A DNA stretch of 64,000 nt from Pyxidicoccus xibeiensis (GTDB lineage: Bacteria; Myxococcota; Myxococcia; Myxococcales; Myxococcaceae). The notes below the pieces were generated by a model. The model did not search any database. It saw nothing but the letters and a program-made list of their open reading frames with translations, and was not told where the DNA came from. Below, piece by piece: positions 16,808 through 27,372 of the stretch (positions are counted from its first letter, which is position 1; each line of letters starts with the position of its first letter). Both the position numbers and the translations under genes were made by a program. The stretch lies in the NCBI RefSeq assembly GCF_024198175.1, contig NZ_JAJVKV010000013.1:1-64000 (forward strand), in the 5' to 3' direction.

Positions 16808-19800
16808 ATGGGAACCCCCATGACCGACTTCCGCATGACGTCGAAGCTCCTCGGCGTGCTCCTGCTCTCCGCGAGCGCGCTCCATGTCGTGCCTGCCCAG
16901 GCGGCGGCACCCGCGTCCACTCCTGCTCCAGCGCCCGCTCGTGCGGCGGCGCCCGCGTCCACCCCCGTCCCCGTTCCCAACGGGAGCTTCGAAATCGCGG
17001 GCGGCACCTCCGGCCTGCCCGCCTTCTGGACCACGAAGGGGACCGGCAAGGCCAACGCGTCCTCCGAAAGCAAGGTAGACGGCGCCAAGAGCCTCCACAT
17101 CGAGAACCCGAAGGACGGCGCGGAGACCACCGTCGAGTCCGAGGCGATGAAGCTCCAGGTGGGCCAGCTCTACCGGCTCAGCGCCTTCGTGCGCACCCGC
17201 GACGTCCAGGCGGACCCGCAGGCCCGCTACCCCACGGCCCACGGCGCCTGCCTGTCGATGAAGAGCTTCCCCTTCACCAACTGCACGCCCGCGCCGGCCG
17301 CAGAAGCAGGCGCCCGCGCGTCGGTGCTCTTCTTCGCCACCCAGTCCTCGGACCGCGTGCAGCTCCACCTGGGCCGCAACGGCAAGGCGACGGGCTCGGC
17401 CTGGTTCGACGACGTGCGCGTGGAGAAGGTGGACGACATCACCGCCTACCTCCCCATGGAGTCCGTGCGCTGGGCCGGCAAGGGCTTCCGCTATGACGAC
17501 GGCGGGTGGATCTACGTCCACATCGAGGGCGAGCCGTACGAGCGCGGCCACCAGTTCGGCCAGCTCGTGCCCCAGGAAATCGTCCGCTACATGGAGAAGC
17601 TCGGCATCCAGAAGGACAAGTCGGACGCCGCGAAGGGGTGGGGCCACCACCGGCTGCTCGCCGACTCGCTCTTCCTGCGCAAGTACGACGCCGAGTACCT
17701 GGAGGAGATGAAGGGCATCGCCGACGGCGCCAACAAGGCCGGCGCGAAGTTCAAGGACCGCGAGCTGGACCTCCTGGACATCGTCACCCTCAACTCCGCC
17801 GTGGACGCCGGCCAGCTCGAGGAGGCCAACCGCGCCACCGCGACGTCCCTGTCCGGCCGCACCTTCCTCAAGGCCGAGGACGAGGCCGAGCGCGCCGGCA
17901 AGGGTGACCACTGCTCGTCCTTCGTCGCCACCAAGTCCGCCACCAAGGATGGCCGCGCCATCATCGGGCAGATCTTCATGTGGAACGGCTACACCGGCGT
18001 CCACTGGGACGTGATTCTGGACGTGCAGCCCACCAAGGGTCACCGCTTCGTGATGCAGACCTTCCCGGGCGGCATCCACAGCGGCGCGGACTGGTACGTC
18101 AACTCCGCCGGCATCGTCATCGGCGAGACGACGGTGGGCCAGACGCCGTTCGACATCAACGGCTCGCCCCAGAGCAACCGCATCCGCAAGGCGGCGCAGT
18201 ACGCGTCCAGCATCGACGACGTGGCCCGCATCATGAAGGACGGCAACAACGGCCTGTACACCAACGACTGGACGCTGGCGGACACCAAGACGGACGAGGG
18301 CGCCTGCCTCCTGCTCGGCACCAAGAAGACCAAGCTGTGGCGCACCGGCAGCAAGGGCAATGCCTCGGACACCCCGGGCAACCTCAAGGACTTCATCTGG
18401 GCCAACAACAACAACCGTGACATGGAGGTCCGCAAGGAGTCCGTGTCCAACCCGGACAACGCCCCGGCGGACCTGGCCTTCAACACGTGGAACCGGGACA
18501 TCGCCTTCTGGGAGTACTACGCGAAGCTGGGCAAGAAGGGCTTCGACCTGGACTCGTCCATCCGGATGCTGGCGTCCACGCCCATCAACCGGCCCCACGC
18601 GTGCGACGGCAAGGTCACCACGTCCGAGATGGCCGAGAAGCTGATGTTCCTGGCCCACTACGGCAAGACGACGCTGCGCGAGAAGATGATTGGCAGCCGC
18701 TTCATGCCGGACCTGCCCGGCGCCACGCCGCACCTGTCCCTGGGCTACACCACCTTCAGCCCCATCTTCGTCGCCGACAAGCTGAAGGAGGCGAAGAAGG
18801 CCTGGAAGGCCCCCGAGGAGCCCGCCGCCCCGAAGCGGGACCTGGCGAAGGTGAAGGACGCCGTCGCCTTCGACAAGGGCCTGCTGTGGGCCAACACCGT
18901 GTTCCCCGCCTCGGACGGTGACAACTGGCTGGCCAGCGGCACCTCCGCGTACTGGAAGCTGCTGAAGGACCTGCCCGCCGCCGAGGACAAGGCCTTCGAG
19001 CAGCAGCGCGACGCGCTGGCGGAGCTCAACGCGCGCTACCTCTTCGTCACCTCGCGCGAGACGGACGTGGTGCCGGTGAACGCGAAGACGGAGTACGGCC
19101 GGTATGGCACCTACCTGGTGCCGCGCATCAAGGGCACCTTCGCGCTGCACCAGCTCCGCCTGCTGCTGGGCAACAAGGACTTCTCCAAGGCGATGAACGC
19201 CGTGCACGCGCGCTACACGAACAAGGACATCACCACGGCGGACTTCAAGCGCACCGTGCTGGAGGCCACCAACAAGGACGTGGGCGCCTTCGTCTCGCAG
19301 TGGCTGGAGCGCACGGGCCTGCCCCAGCCGCGCATCCGCGCCAGCGCCGCGCAGGTGAAGGACGGCTATGAGACGACGCTCAAGGTCGAGCAGGCCGGCC
19401 CCCGGCCCTGGCACTTCGTCACCCTGGTGGAGGTGCGCACCGCGAAGGGCTCCACGCTGGAGCGCGTGGAGGTGAAGGGCGCGGCCACCGAGACGTTCAC
19501 CTTCCGCACGGCCGAGGCGCCGGTGCGCGTGGTGTTCAACCCGGCCAACGACATCCCCGTGCCCCGCGAGCGCTTCCAGACGCTGTCCAACCAGACGGAC
19601 GCCTTCGAGCGCCTGCTGCTGGTGCACGGCACCGCGAAGCAGACGGAGTCCATGCGGACGCTGACGCTGGGCTACCGCGACGTGCTCGCGGACGCCTTCA
19701 CCGAGGTGCTGCCCCGCGTGGCGCCGGACTCCGAGGTGACGGACAAGGAACTGGCGGACCGGGACCTGGTCCTCTTCGGTGGCGCCGAGGACAACGCCCT

Positions 19801-20170
19801 GCTGGCGCGGCTGGTGGAGGAGAAGAAGCTCCCGGTGGAGCTGGGCCGGCGCTACTTCCGCTGGCAGGGGAAGACCTACGGCCGCCCGGATGACGGCCTG
19901 GCCATGGCGCTGCCCAACCCGTGGAACCCGAAGCGGGCCCTGTACCTGTACGTGGCCAACAGCGGCCTCCAGCTCTGGCAGATGACGCGCGGCTTCCAGC
20001 GCAACCTCCAGGGGTGGGCCCGGTTCCAGGGCGGGGACGTGAGCGCCAAGGGCTTCCATGACCTGGAGTCCCTGGCGCAGGACGTCACGGTGACGCCAGC
20101 CGTCACGCCGGCCCCGACTCCGGCGCCCGCGCCGGCTCCGGTGCCCGCGCCAGTGATGGGCGCGAAGTAG
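16808..20170 (+). CDS. Very large secreted C45-type (Ntn-fold) acyltransferase/hydrolase with extra domains
   Basis: About 1120 residues. A signal peptide ends near AQAAA. Residues about 50-200 look like a carbohydrate-binding beta-sandwich (PNGSFEIAGG at its start, WFDDVRVE at its end). About 235-660 is a C45/phospholipase-B-like Ntn domain with GEPYERGHQFGQL, DHCSSFVATK (candidate nucleophile Cys369, exposed by autocleavage after H368), IFMWNGYTG and FPGGIHSGADWYVN. The next part, about 690-920, resembles the C-terminal region of M1 peptidases. A last domain (about 980-1090) and a Pro/Ala repeat tail follow. C45 relatives process amide bonds in penicillins, peptides or N-acyl lipids. ATGs at 16808, 16820 and 16835 are all possible starts. 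The substrate is unknown. Confidence 0.82.
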   Translation: MGTPMTDFRMTSKLLGVLLLSASALHVVPAQAAAPASTPAPAPARAAAPASTPVPVPNGSFEIAGGTSGLPAFWTTKGTGKANASSESKVDGAKSLHIENPKDGAETTVESEAMKLQVGQLYRLSAFVRTRDVQADPQARYPTAHGACLSMKSFPFTNCTPAPAAEAGARASVLFFATQSSDRVQLHLGRNGKATGSAWFDDVRVEKVDDITAYLPMESVRWAGKGFRYDDGGWIYVHIEGEPYERGHQFGQLVPQEIVRYMEKLGIQKDKSDAAKGWGHHRLLADSLFLRKYDAEYLEEMKGIADGANKAGAKFKDRELDLLDIVTLNSAVDAGQLEEANRATATSLSGRTFLKAEDEAERAGKGDHCSSFVATKSATKDGRAIIGQIFMWNGYTGVHWDVILDVQPTKGHRFVMQTFPGGIHSGADWYVNSAGIVIGETTVGQTPFDINGSPQSNRIRKAAQYASSIDDVARIMKDGNNGLYTNDWTLADTKTDEGACLLLGTKKTKLWRTGSKGNASDTPGNLKDFIWANNNNRDMEVRKESVSNPDNAPADLAFNTWNRDIAFWEYYAKLGKKGFDLDSSIRMLASTPINRPHACDGKVTTSEMAEKLMFLAHYGKTTLREKMIGSRFMPDLPGATPHLSLGYTTFSPIFVADKLKEAKKAWKAPEEPAAPKRDLAKVKDAVAFDKGLLWANTVFPASDGDNWLASGTSAYWKLLKDLPAAEDKAFEQQRDALAELNARYLFVTSRETDVVPVNAKTEYGRYGTYLVPRIKGTFALHQLRLLLGNKDFSKAMNAVHARYTNKDITTADFKRTVLEATNKDVGAFVSQWLERTGLPQPRIRASAAQVKDGYETTLKVEQAGPRPWHFVTLVEVRTAKGSTLERVEVKGAATETFTFRTAEAPVRVVFNPANDIPVPRERFQTLSNQTDAFERLLLVHGTAKQTESMRTLTLGYRDVLADAFTEVLPRVAPDSEVTDKELADRDLVLFGGAEDNALLARLVEEKKLPVELGRRYFRWQGKTYGRPDDGLAMALPNPWNPKRALYLYVANSGLQLWQMTRGFQRNLQGWARFQGGDVSAKGFHDLESLAQDVTVTPAVTPAPTPAPAPAPVPAPVMGAK

Positions 20171-20209
20171 CCTCACCCTCCGAGGGGCCCCTCCTCGCTC
20201 CGGGTGAGG
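20171..20209 (+). terminator. Hairpin directly after the C45-type gene
   Basis: An 8-bp perfect stem (20171-20178 with 20202-20209) starts at the base after the stop and encloses a further GAGGGGCCCCTC palindrome. It suits transcript termination between two separate secreted-hydrolase genes. Confidence 0.5.
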
Positions 20210-20328
20210 ATGGGGCCCGACGGGAGGAATAGGGACGGAGCCCGGTTGTTTTTCCTGCCTGCCCGGTGGGACGACGACCATCCGGGTCTGGCAGCATCCG
20301 CCGTCCCTTTTCCTCCTCTCGGAGCCTC

Positions 20329-22452
20329 ATGAGCCCCAAGAAGCCCTCTGCCCGTAGTGCCTGGGCCACCCGCGCCCTCGGCACGCTGCTCCTCACCGGC
20401 TGCGCGTCCTCTCCGCAGCCGGCGCCTTCCGCCGAAGCCCCCCCGCCGCCCGCCGCGCAGGCCTCGGAGTCCGCGTCGGCGGTGTCCACCGCGACGGTGC
20501 GCTCGCTGGGCGTGGAGCTGAAGCACCTGGACCGCTCCGTCCGGCCGCAGGACGACTTCTACAAGTTCGTCAACGGCAACTGGCTGAAGTCCACGCCCAT
20601 CCCCGCGGACCGCGCGCGCTACGGCACCTTCATCGAGCTGGCGGACAAGGCCGAGCTGGCCATGCGCACCATCATCGAGGAATCCGCCGCCGCGAAGGAC
20701 CGGCAGGCGGGCACCAACGCGCAGAAGGTGGGCGACCTCTACAACAGCTTCATGGACACCCAGCGGATTGAAGCGCTGGGCCTGGAGCCGGTGCGCGCGG
20801 AGCTGCAGCGCGTGAAGGCGCTGAAGAGCGCGGCGGCGCTGCCCGAGCTGTTCGCGGAGCTGCAGCGCGACGGCATCCAGGTGCCCTTCGGCATCTTCGT
20901 GGGCCAGGACCAGAAGCAGGCCACGCGCTACATCGTCTATGCCAACCAGGGCGGCCTGGGGCTGCCGGACCGGGACTACTACTCGAAGCAGGAGCCCCGC
21001 TTCGTGGAGATGCGCGCCGCGTACGTGGCGTACATCGAGAAGCTCTTCACGCTGGCCGGGGAGAAGGACGGCAAGAAGGCGGCGCAGGCCATCCTCGCGC
21101 TGGAGACGGCCCTGGCGGAGAAGCAGTGGGACCGCGCGCGCAACCGCGACCGCGAGGCCACCTACAACCTCAAGAACGTGGCGGAGCTGGACGCGCTCAC
21201 CCCGGGCTTCTCCTGGGCGCGCTTCCTCAAGGCCGCCGGCGCCGAGGCCACCCCGGGCGTCATCATCCGCCAGCCCGACTACTTCACGGCCATGGCGGGC
21301 CTGCTGAAGAAGACGCCGCTGCCCGTGGTGAAGCAGTACCTCACCTTCAAGGTGCTGGACGAGCGCGCCCCGCTGCTCAACGGCGCCTTCGAGACGGCGA
21401 ACTTCGAGTTCCGCGGCAAGACGCTGCAGGGCATGCAGGAGAACCGCCCGCGCTGGAAGCGCGGCGTGGGCGCGGTGAACGACACGCTGGGCGAGGCCGT
21501 GGGCCAGCTCTACGTGGAGCGCCACTTCAGCCCCGAGTCCAAGAAGCGCATGGTGGAGCTGGTGGACAACCTGCGCGAGGCCTTCCGCCAGGGCATCGAG
21601 GGGCTGGACTGGATGAGCCCCGCCACCAAGGCGCAGGCCCAGGCCAAGCTGGCGAAGTTCGGCGTGAAGATTGGCTACCCGGAGAAGTGGCGTGACTACT
21701 CGTCCCTCGAGGTCAAGGCGGACGACCTGGTGGGCAACATCCGCCGCGGGGACGCGTTCGAGTTCAACCGCGCGGTGGCCAAGCTGGGCAAGCCCATCGA
21801 CCGGACGGAGTGGGGCATGTCGCCGCAGACGGTGAACGCCTACTACAGCTCCACGATGAACGAGATTGTCTTCCCCGCCGCCATCCTCCAGCCCCCGTTC
21901 TTCAACCCGGAGGCGGACGACGCGACGAACTACGGCGCCATCGGCGGCGTCATCGGCCACGAGTTCAGCCACGGCTTCGACGACCAGGGCAGCCGCTCGG
22001 ACGGCGACGGCAACCTGCGCGACTGGTGGACCGCCGAGGACAAGGCCGGCTTCCAGAAGCGCACCAACATGCTGGTGCAGCAGTACGGCGGCTTCAGCCC
22101 GCTGGAGGCGATGAACGTCAACGGCCAGCTCACCCTGGGGGAGAACATCGGCGACCTCAGCGGTCTCACCGTGGCGTACAAGGCCTACAAGCTCTCCCTG
22201 GAGAAGCAGGCCGCGCCCCTCATCGACGGCTTCACCGGCGACCAGCGCTTCTTCATGGGCTGGGCGCAGATCTGGCGCGGCCTCTACCGGGACGACGCCA
22301 TGCGTCAGATGCTGCTGACGGACTCGCACTCGCCGCCGCAGTACCGCGTCAACGGCGTGGTGCGGAACATGCCGGAGTTCTACGAGGCGTTCGGCGTGAA
22401 GCAGGGCGACGGCGCCTGGCTGCCGCCCGAGCAGCGCGTGAAGGTCTGGTAG
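20329..22452 (+). CDS. M13 family (neprilysin-like) zinc metallopeptidase lipoprotein
   Basis: 707 residues, the family's usual size plus a leader. M13 enzymes cut oligopeptides in the cell envelope. A lipoprotein signal (lipobox LTGC, Cys 25) and a Pro/Ala linker precede the M13 N-domain, which starts with VRPQDDFYKFVNGNWL. The zinc site is intact: HEFSH (H544, E545, H548) and ENIGD with Glu605 as third ligand and Asp609. The substrate-binding NAYY lies before it, as in neprilysin. GGAG precedes the ATG at 20329. Probably anchored to the outer membrane and used to degrade extracellular or periplasmic peptides. Confidence 0.96.
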   Translation: MSPKKPSARSAWATRALGTLLLTGCASSPQPAPSAEAPPPPAAQASESASAVSTATVRSLGVELKHLDRSVRPQDDFYKFVNGNWLKSTPIPADRARYGTFIELADKAELAMRTIIEESAAAKDRQAGTNAQKVGDLYNSFMDTQRIEALGLEPVRAELQRVKALKSAAALPELFAELQRDGIQVPFGIFVGQDQKQATRYIVYANQGGLGLPDRDYYSKQEPRFVEMRAAYVAYIEKLFTLAGEKDGKKAAQAILALETALAEKQWDRARNRDREATYNLKNVAELDALTPGFSWARFLKAAGAEATPGVIIRQPDYFTAMAGLLKKTPLPVVKQYLTFKVLDERAPLLNGAFETANFEFRGKTLQGMQENRPRWKRGVGAVNDTLGEAVGQLYVERHFSPESKKRMVELVDNLREAFRQGIEGLDWMSPATKAQAQAKLAKFGVKIGYPEKWRDYSSLEVKADDLVGNIRRGDAFEFNRAVAKLGKPIDRTEWGMSPQTVNAYYSSTMNEIVFPAAILQPPFFNPEADDATNYGAIGGVIGHEFSHGFDDQGSRSDGDGNLRDWWTAEDKAGFQKRTNMLVQQYGGFSPLEAMNVNGQLTLGENIGDLSGLTVAYKAYKLSLEKQAAPLIDGFTGDQRFFMGWAQIWRGLYRDDAMRQMLLTDSHSPPQYRVNGVVRNMPEFYEAFGVKQGDGAWLPPEQRVKVW

Positions 22453-22538
22453 TCGTCCGGACGTGAGGCGAGGGGGCCGGCTGGACACGTCGGCCCGGCT
22501 GCTTACGCTGGGGAGCACTCCTGATAGAGGTCCCCCGC

Positions 22539-22763
22539 GTGAGCTCCCTCGTCCTCCGGCTGGTCTGTGGCCTTCTCTTCGCCGCGTTGGTGCTGGGGGC
22601 CGTCGTGCGGCCCCCGGACAACCTCACCCAGGGGCTGGGGATGCTGCTGCCCGCGTCGATGCTGCTGGCGGTGGCCCTCAAGGGGCCGCGCCGCTCCGTC
22701 ATCCCGAAGAAGCGCGCCCCGCCCGTCGTCACGACGAGCGGGGAGCTGCCGCCGGGCGTCTGA
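22539..22763 (+). CDS. Small two-helix membrane protein
   Basis: 74 residues from a GTG with GAGG ten bases upstream. The first helix spans LVLRLVCGLLFAALVLGAVV and the second LGMLLPASMLLAVAL, followed by a basic, Pro-rich cytoplasmic tail. No family recognised. It lies between the M13 gene and the convergent fumarase, ending three bases before the fumarase stop. Coding is supported by the ribosome site and the clear hydrophobic pattern; function unknown. Confidence 0.6.
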   Translation: MSSLVLRLVCGLLFAALVLGAVVRPPDNLTQGLGMLLPASMLLAVALKGPRRSVIPKKRAPPVVTTSGELPPGV

Positions 22764-22766
22764 CGC

Positions 22767-24401
<1,635 letters not shown>

Positions 24402-24533
24402 CGCATGGCCTCTTCGAGGGTCCTGGGGGCGTAGGCGTAGCGCCGTTGCCCCCCGGATGGGTAGCCGGAAGGCACGTGTCCCACAGGGGGGCCGAAACCT
24501 CTCCCCATGGGAGCTACAAGTGGGGGTGGGGGC

Positions 24534-24701
24534 TCAGTCTTCGATGGGCTCGAAGTCGGCCTTGGTGGCACCGCAGTCGGGGCACATCCAGTCGGCGGGG
24601 ATGTCCTCGAAGGCAGTCCCGGGAGGGATGCCCGAAGCAGGGTCGCCTTCCGCCGGGTCATAGACGTGGGTGCAGAGGGTGCAGCGGTAACGCTTGGACA
24701 T
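24534..24701 (-). CDS. Rubredoxin
   Basis: 55 residues, the standard size. Single-iron electron carrier. The two CxxC knuckles are C7-C10 (CTLC) and C40-C43 (CPDC), with the conserved [26 protein letters not shown] between. The electron partner is unknown; rubredoxins serve oxygen and peroxide reduction systems or alkane oxidation. It lies 132 bases upstream of the fumarase gene on the same strand and divergent from the OmpA-family gene. The open frame extends further upstream, but only the part from the ATG at 24701 matches the family. Confidence 0.95.
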   Translation of the reverse strand: MSKRYRCTLCTHVYDPAEGDPASGIPPGTAFEDIPADWMCPDCGATKADFEPIED

Positions 24702-24816
24702 GTCGCGAGGATAACGCCCCCGGGGAGCGGGGAGGAGTCCGGAGGGTCGGCTGGTCGTCAGCCCTGCCGGCGGACAACTCGCGGTGTGGCCGGGTTGTGA
24801 GATGCTGTAGACCCCC

Positions 24817-26154
24817 GTGGCTTCTCCCTCACTCCAGTTACCTCTCCTCGTCCTCATGGGACTGCTCGCCGCCTCCGCGCGCGCGGCCGAGCCTTCGTCC
24901 GTGGAGCAGCGGGCGCGCGAGGACCTGGACCGGCAGCTCCAGGAGCTGGTGAAGACGCCTCCGCCGGAGGTGGTCGTCTCCTTCGAGGGGCTCCCCGGCG
25001 CGGGGACTGCACGCGGCTACAAGCTTGTAGAGGCGGAGTTCCTCCTCAACGGGCAGCCGCTCATCATCCCGGGGCCGGACAAGCTCAATGGCCCCGGCCT
25101 GCACCGGCTGGCGGTTCTCAAGGTGGAGGAGGGCTCCTTCACGCTGGTGTCGCACGTCACGTACGCCAGCGACGCGTGGAACCTCTTCAGCGAAGAGAGC
25201 GGCTTCCTGTGGAAGCTGACCGCGTCCGTCACGTTCCAGGTGCAGAAGGGCTTGAGGGTGCGGGTGAAGGTGATGCCCGGCATCAACCCCACCGCGCCGG
25301 ACCCGCGGCTGAAGCTGAAGCTGTCCCATGACGTGTCGGTGGAGATGACCGCGCAGCTGGCGGACGTGGCCATTCCGGATGCGCAGGACGCGGGGACGCC
25401 CGCGGCGACGGTGGCCCAGACGCCGCCCGTGAAGCCGGGCACGTCGCCGGTGCAGCCGGTGTCGGGGACGCAGCCCGTCACGGCGACGGCGCAGCGGCCG
25501 GAGGAGGGCCCCACGGCGCCCGCGCGGCTCTTGCTGAAGGTGCTGGCCGGGAAGAAGCCCGTCGCGGCGACGGTGTACCTGCGCAATCCGAAGGGCGCGC
25601 CGAAGCAGGTGCTGCTGGACCGCAAGGCGCGCAAGGGCACGCCGGTGATGCTGCCGCCGGGCGAGTACACGGTGGACGTGCTGTCGAAGGGCTACCTGGC
25701 GCAGACGCGCAAGGTGCGGCTGTCGCGCGAGCAGGAGCCCACGGTGGCCTTCACGCTCGCGAAGGCTCCGGCGAAGAAGACGCAGCAGGTCAGCGTGAAG
25801 AACGAGCGCGTGGAGCTGCCCAGGGCGCCGCGCTTCGGTGAGAAGCAGGCCACGCCGAAGAAGGGCTCCACGGCCGGGCTGGCGCTGCTGGTGGACATGC
25901 TGGTGCGCGACGAGTCGCTGCGCGTGCGGCTGGAGGGGCACACCGACAACCGCGAGGGCTCCGCGCAGGGCCGGCAGGCGCTGTCCGAGTCCCGCGCGAA
26001 GGCGGTGGCGGAGCTGCTGGTGAAGTCCGGGCTGGACGCGTCCCGCATCGAGACCTCGGGCGCGGGGGACAAGCGGCCCAAGGCACCCAACCTGATTCCC
26101 GCCGGCCGTGAGGTGAACCGCCGCGTGGAGTTCGTGCTGCTGCGCTCGAAGTAG
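24817..26154 (+). CDS. OmpA-family outer-membrane/peptidoglycan-associated protein
   Basis: 445 residues from a GTG. A signal peptide ends near ASARAAE. Residues about 40-190 form a beta-rich domain with no name I can give. A Thr/Pro/Val linker follows, then a short PEGA-like domain around 235-310 ([20 protein letters not shown]). The C-terminal 100 residues are an OmpA domain: [39 protein letters not shown], then NRRVEFVLL. OmpA domains bind diaminopimelate in peptidoglycan, so the protein probably tethers the wall to the envelope. Its combination with a PEGA-like module is common in myxobacteria. Confidence 0.88.
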   Translation: MASPSLQLPLLVLMGLLAASARAAEPSSVEQRAREDLDRQLQELVKTPPPEVVVSFEGLPGAGTARGYKLVEAEFLLNGQPLIIPGPDKLNGPGLHRLAVLKVEEGSFTLVSHVTYASDAWNLFSEESGFLWKLTASVTFQVQKGLRVRVKVMPGINPTAPDPRLKLKLSHDVSVEMTAQLADVAIPDAQDAGTPAATVAQTPPVKPGTSPVQPVSGTQPVTATAQRPEEGPTAPARLLLKVLAGKKPVAATVYLRNPKGAPKQVLLDRKARKGTPVMLPPGEYTVDVLSKGYLAQTRKVRLSREQEPTVAFTLAKAPAKKTQQVSVKNERVELPRAPRFGEKQATPKKGSTAGLALLVDMLVRDESLRVRLEGHTDNREGSAQGRQALSESRAKAVAELLVKSGLDASRIETSGAGDKRPKAPNLIPAGREVNRRVEFVLLRSK

Positions 26155-26175
26155 CGCGCGCTCCAGCGAGTCCGC

Positions 26176-26613
26176 ATGCCGCAGGCTCTCGTGCTCATCC
26201 CTCCCGAGTGGCTCACGCCGGAGCGACTGACGGCGCACCTTCCCGCGTCCTGGACTACCGGTGTGATGTTCGTGCGTCCGGACGGAGTGCAGCTCCAGGG
26301 GCCCGCGTTCGCCTGGTGCATCGACCTGAGCGTGATGACCGACCCGGACTTCTCGAGGGAGGACTACGAGACGAACGAGGATGTGGACCCGGAGTTCCGG
26401 CGACAGGTCCGGGGCTGCATCTTCTTCCTCGTCAATTTCGACGACTTCACCGTCGTGCGCAGGTTCATCGCGGAGCTGCTCGAAGCGTTGCCCGGCCCTT
26501 CCTCGCAGTACTGGATTGATGACGACTACGGGCGTGTGTGGCGCGGGGACCGCTTCCTGGCGAAGCTCCAGGTCCCCGAGTGGGACTGGCGAACGGACCA
26601 GCGGGCTCCGTAG
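26176..26613 (+). CDS. Hypothetical acidic protein, immunity-like
   Basis: 145 residues, not recognised. Rich in Asp, Glu, Trp and Phe, with no signal peptide. Visible elements are IPPEWLTPERLTAHLP, VRGCIFFLVNFDDFTVV followed by a helix, and SQYWIDDDYGRVWRGDRFLAKL. Size, acidity and aromatic content resemble bacterial immunity proteins against polymorphic toxins, but no toxin is adjacent, so this stays a guess. It starts 21 bases after the OmpA-family gene and converges on the next ORF with six bases between. Confidence 0.6.
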   Translation: MPQALVLIPPEWLTPERLTAHLPASWTTGVMFVRPDGVQLQGPAFAWCIDLSVMTDPDFSREDYETNEDVDPEFRRQVRGCIFFLVNFDDFTVVRRFIAELLEALPGPSSQYWIDDDYGRVWRGDRFLAKLQVPEWDWRTDQRAP

Positions 26614-26619
26614 CGCCAG

Positions 26620-27225
26620 CTACAGGCCGCCCGGGAACTGGGAGAGCCAGGCCTGGTAGCGCTCGCGGGCGAGGTCACGCTCCTCGGGGTTGGGGAAGAA
26701 GAGGTCGGCGCCGCCGTCATAGGGCGCGTAGACGCGCCCGCTGTCGCTCGAGACGAAGAGCACCAGGGCGACCTCCCAGTTGGCGATTGCCCGAAGCAGC
26801 GTGTCGTAGGCGCCGCGGTGCCAGCGGAGCTCGACGGCGTACAGCCCGACGGTGCTGTCGTAGTGCGACTTCAGTGCCACCGCGCCCGGCCAGTCCGCGT
26901 CGATGGGGCCCAGCAGCCTGGGGCTCAGGGTCGCCAGGGGCTCGGGCTCATTGTCGAGCTGCTCGGGCAGTGGCTCTCCGTCGAAGGCATTTCGTGCGGC
27001 GATGAGGACCCCCCGGCCACCCTCTCCGAGCATTCCAGTGGCGACCTCATTGTGCCGGGCGAGCAGCTCCGTCCAGTCCTCGGGGCTGTCGGGATAGCGC
27101 TGCGCTTCCGGGAGGCTGTGGATGCGCAGCCAGTTTTCCGGGTGCTGGAGGCGCAGCACGTGGGCCACGGGTGGCCCGTTGCTGTACCAGCATCTCCACT
27201 GCTCTCGAAGCTGCACTGCGTCCAT
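26620..27225 (-). CDS. Hypothetical acidic protein
   Basis: 201 residues, no signal peptide. Trp-rich N-terminus (LREQWRCWYSNGPPVAHVL), a middle with PRLLGPIDADWPGAVALKSHYD and an end reading VLFVSSDSGRVYAPYDGGADLF. That last stretch weakly recalls DUF3885-type and SUKH-like proteins, where a Y-D-D/G-G-D turn is common. Likely cytoplasmic. With the ORFs at 26176 and 28838 it forms a cluster of unassigned acidic proteins around the SPFH gene. Function not assigned. Confidence 0.65.
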   Translation of the reverse strand: MDAVQLREQWRCWYSNGPPVAHVLRLQHPENWLRIHSLPEAQRYPDSPEDWTELLARHNEVATGMLGEGGRGVLIAARNAFDGEPLPEQLDNEPEPLATLSPRLLGPIDADWPGAVALKSHYDSTVGLYAVELRWHRGAYDTLLRAIANWEVALVLFVSSDSGRVYAPYDGGADLFFPNPEERDLARERYQAWLSQFPGGL

Positions 27226-27372
27226 GGTCGTAGCCTACCTGCACGCACCGCCAGCCTGGATGGCTCGGGGGACGGCACCGTCGCCGACGCGTTCCGGTAG
27301 ACTCCCCTGACTGACGATACCCATGGAGGACCGTGCGCCGATGACCGGCGCCGCTCCAGAGGAGGGGGGGCC

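Noticed and set aside
16706-20281. 1191-codon open frame on the minus strand opposite the C45-type gene
   Set aside because: Low-complexity Val/Gly/His/Arg composition and no motifs; the plus-strand frame has a signal peptide and conserved catalytic motifs.
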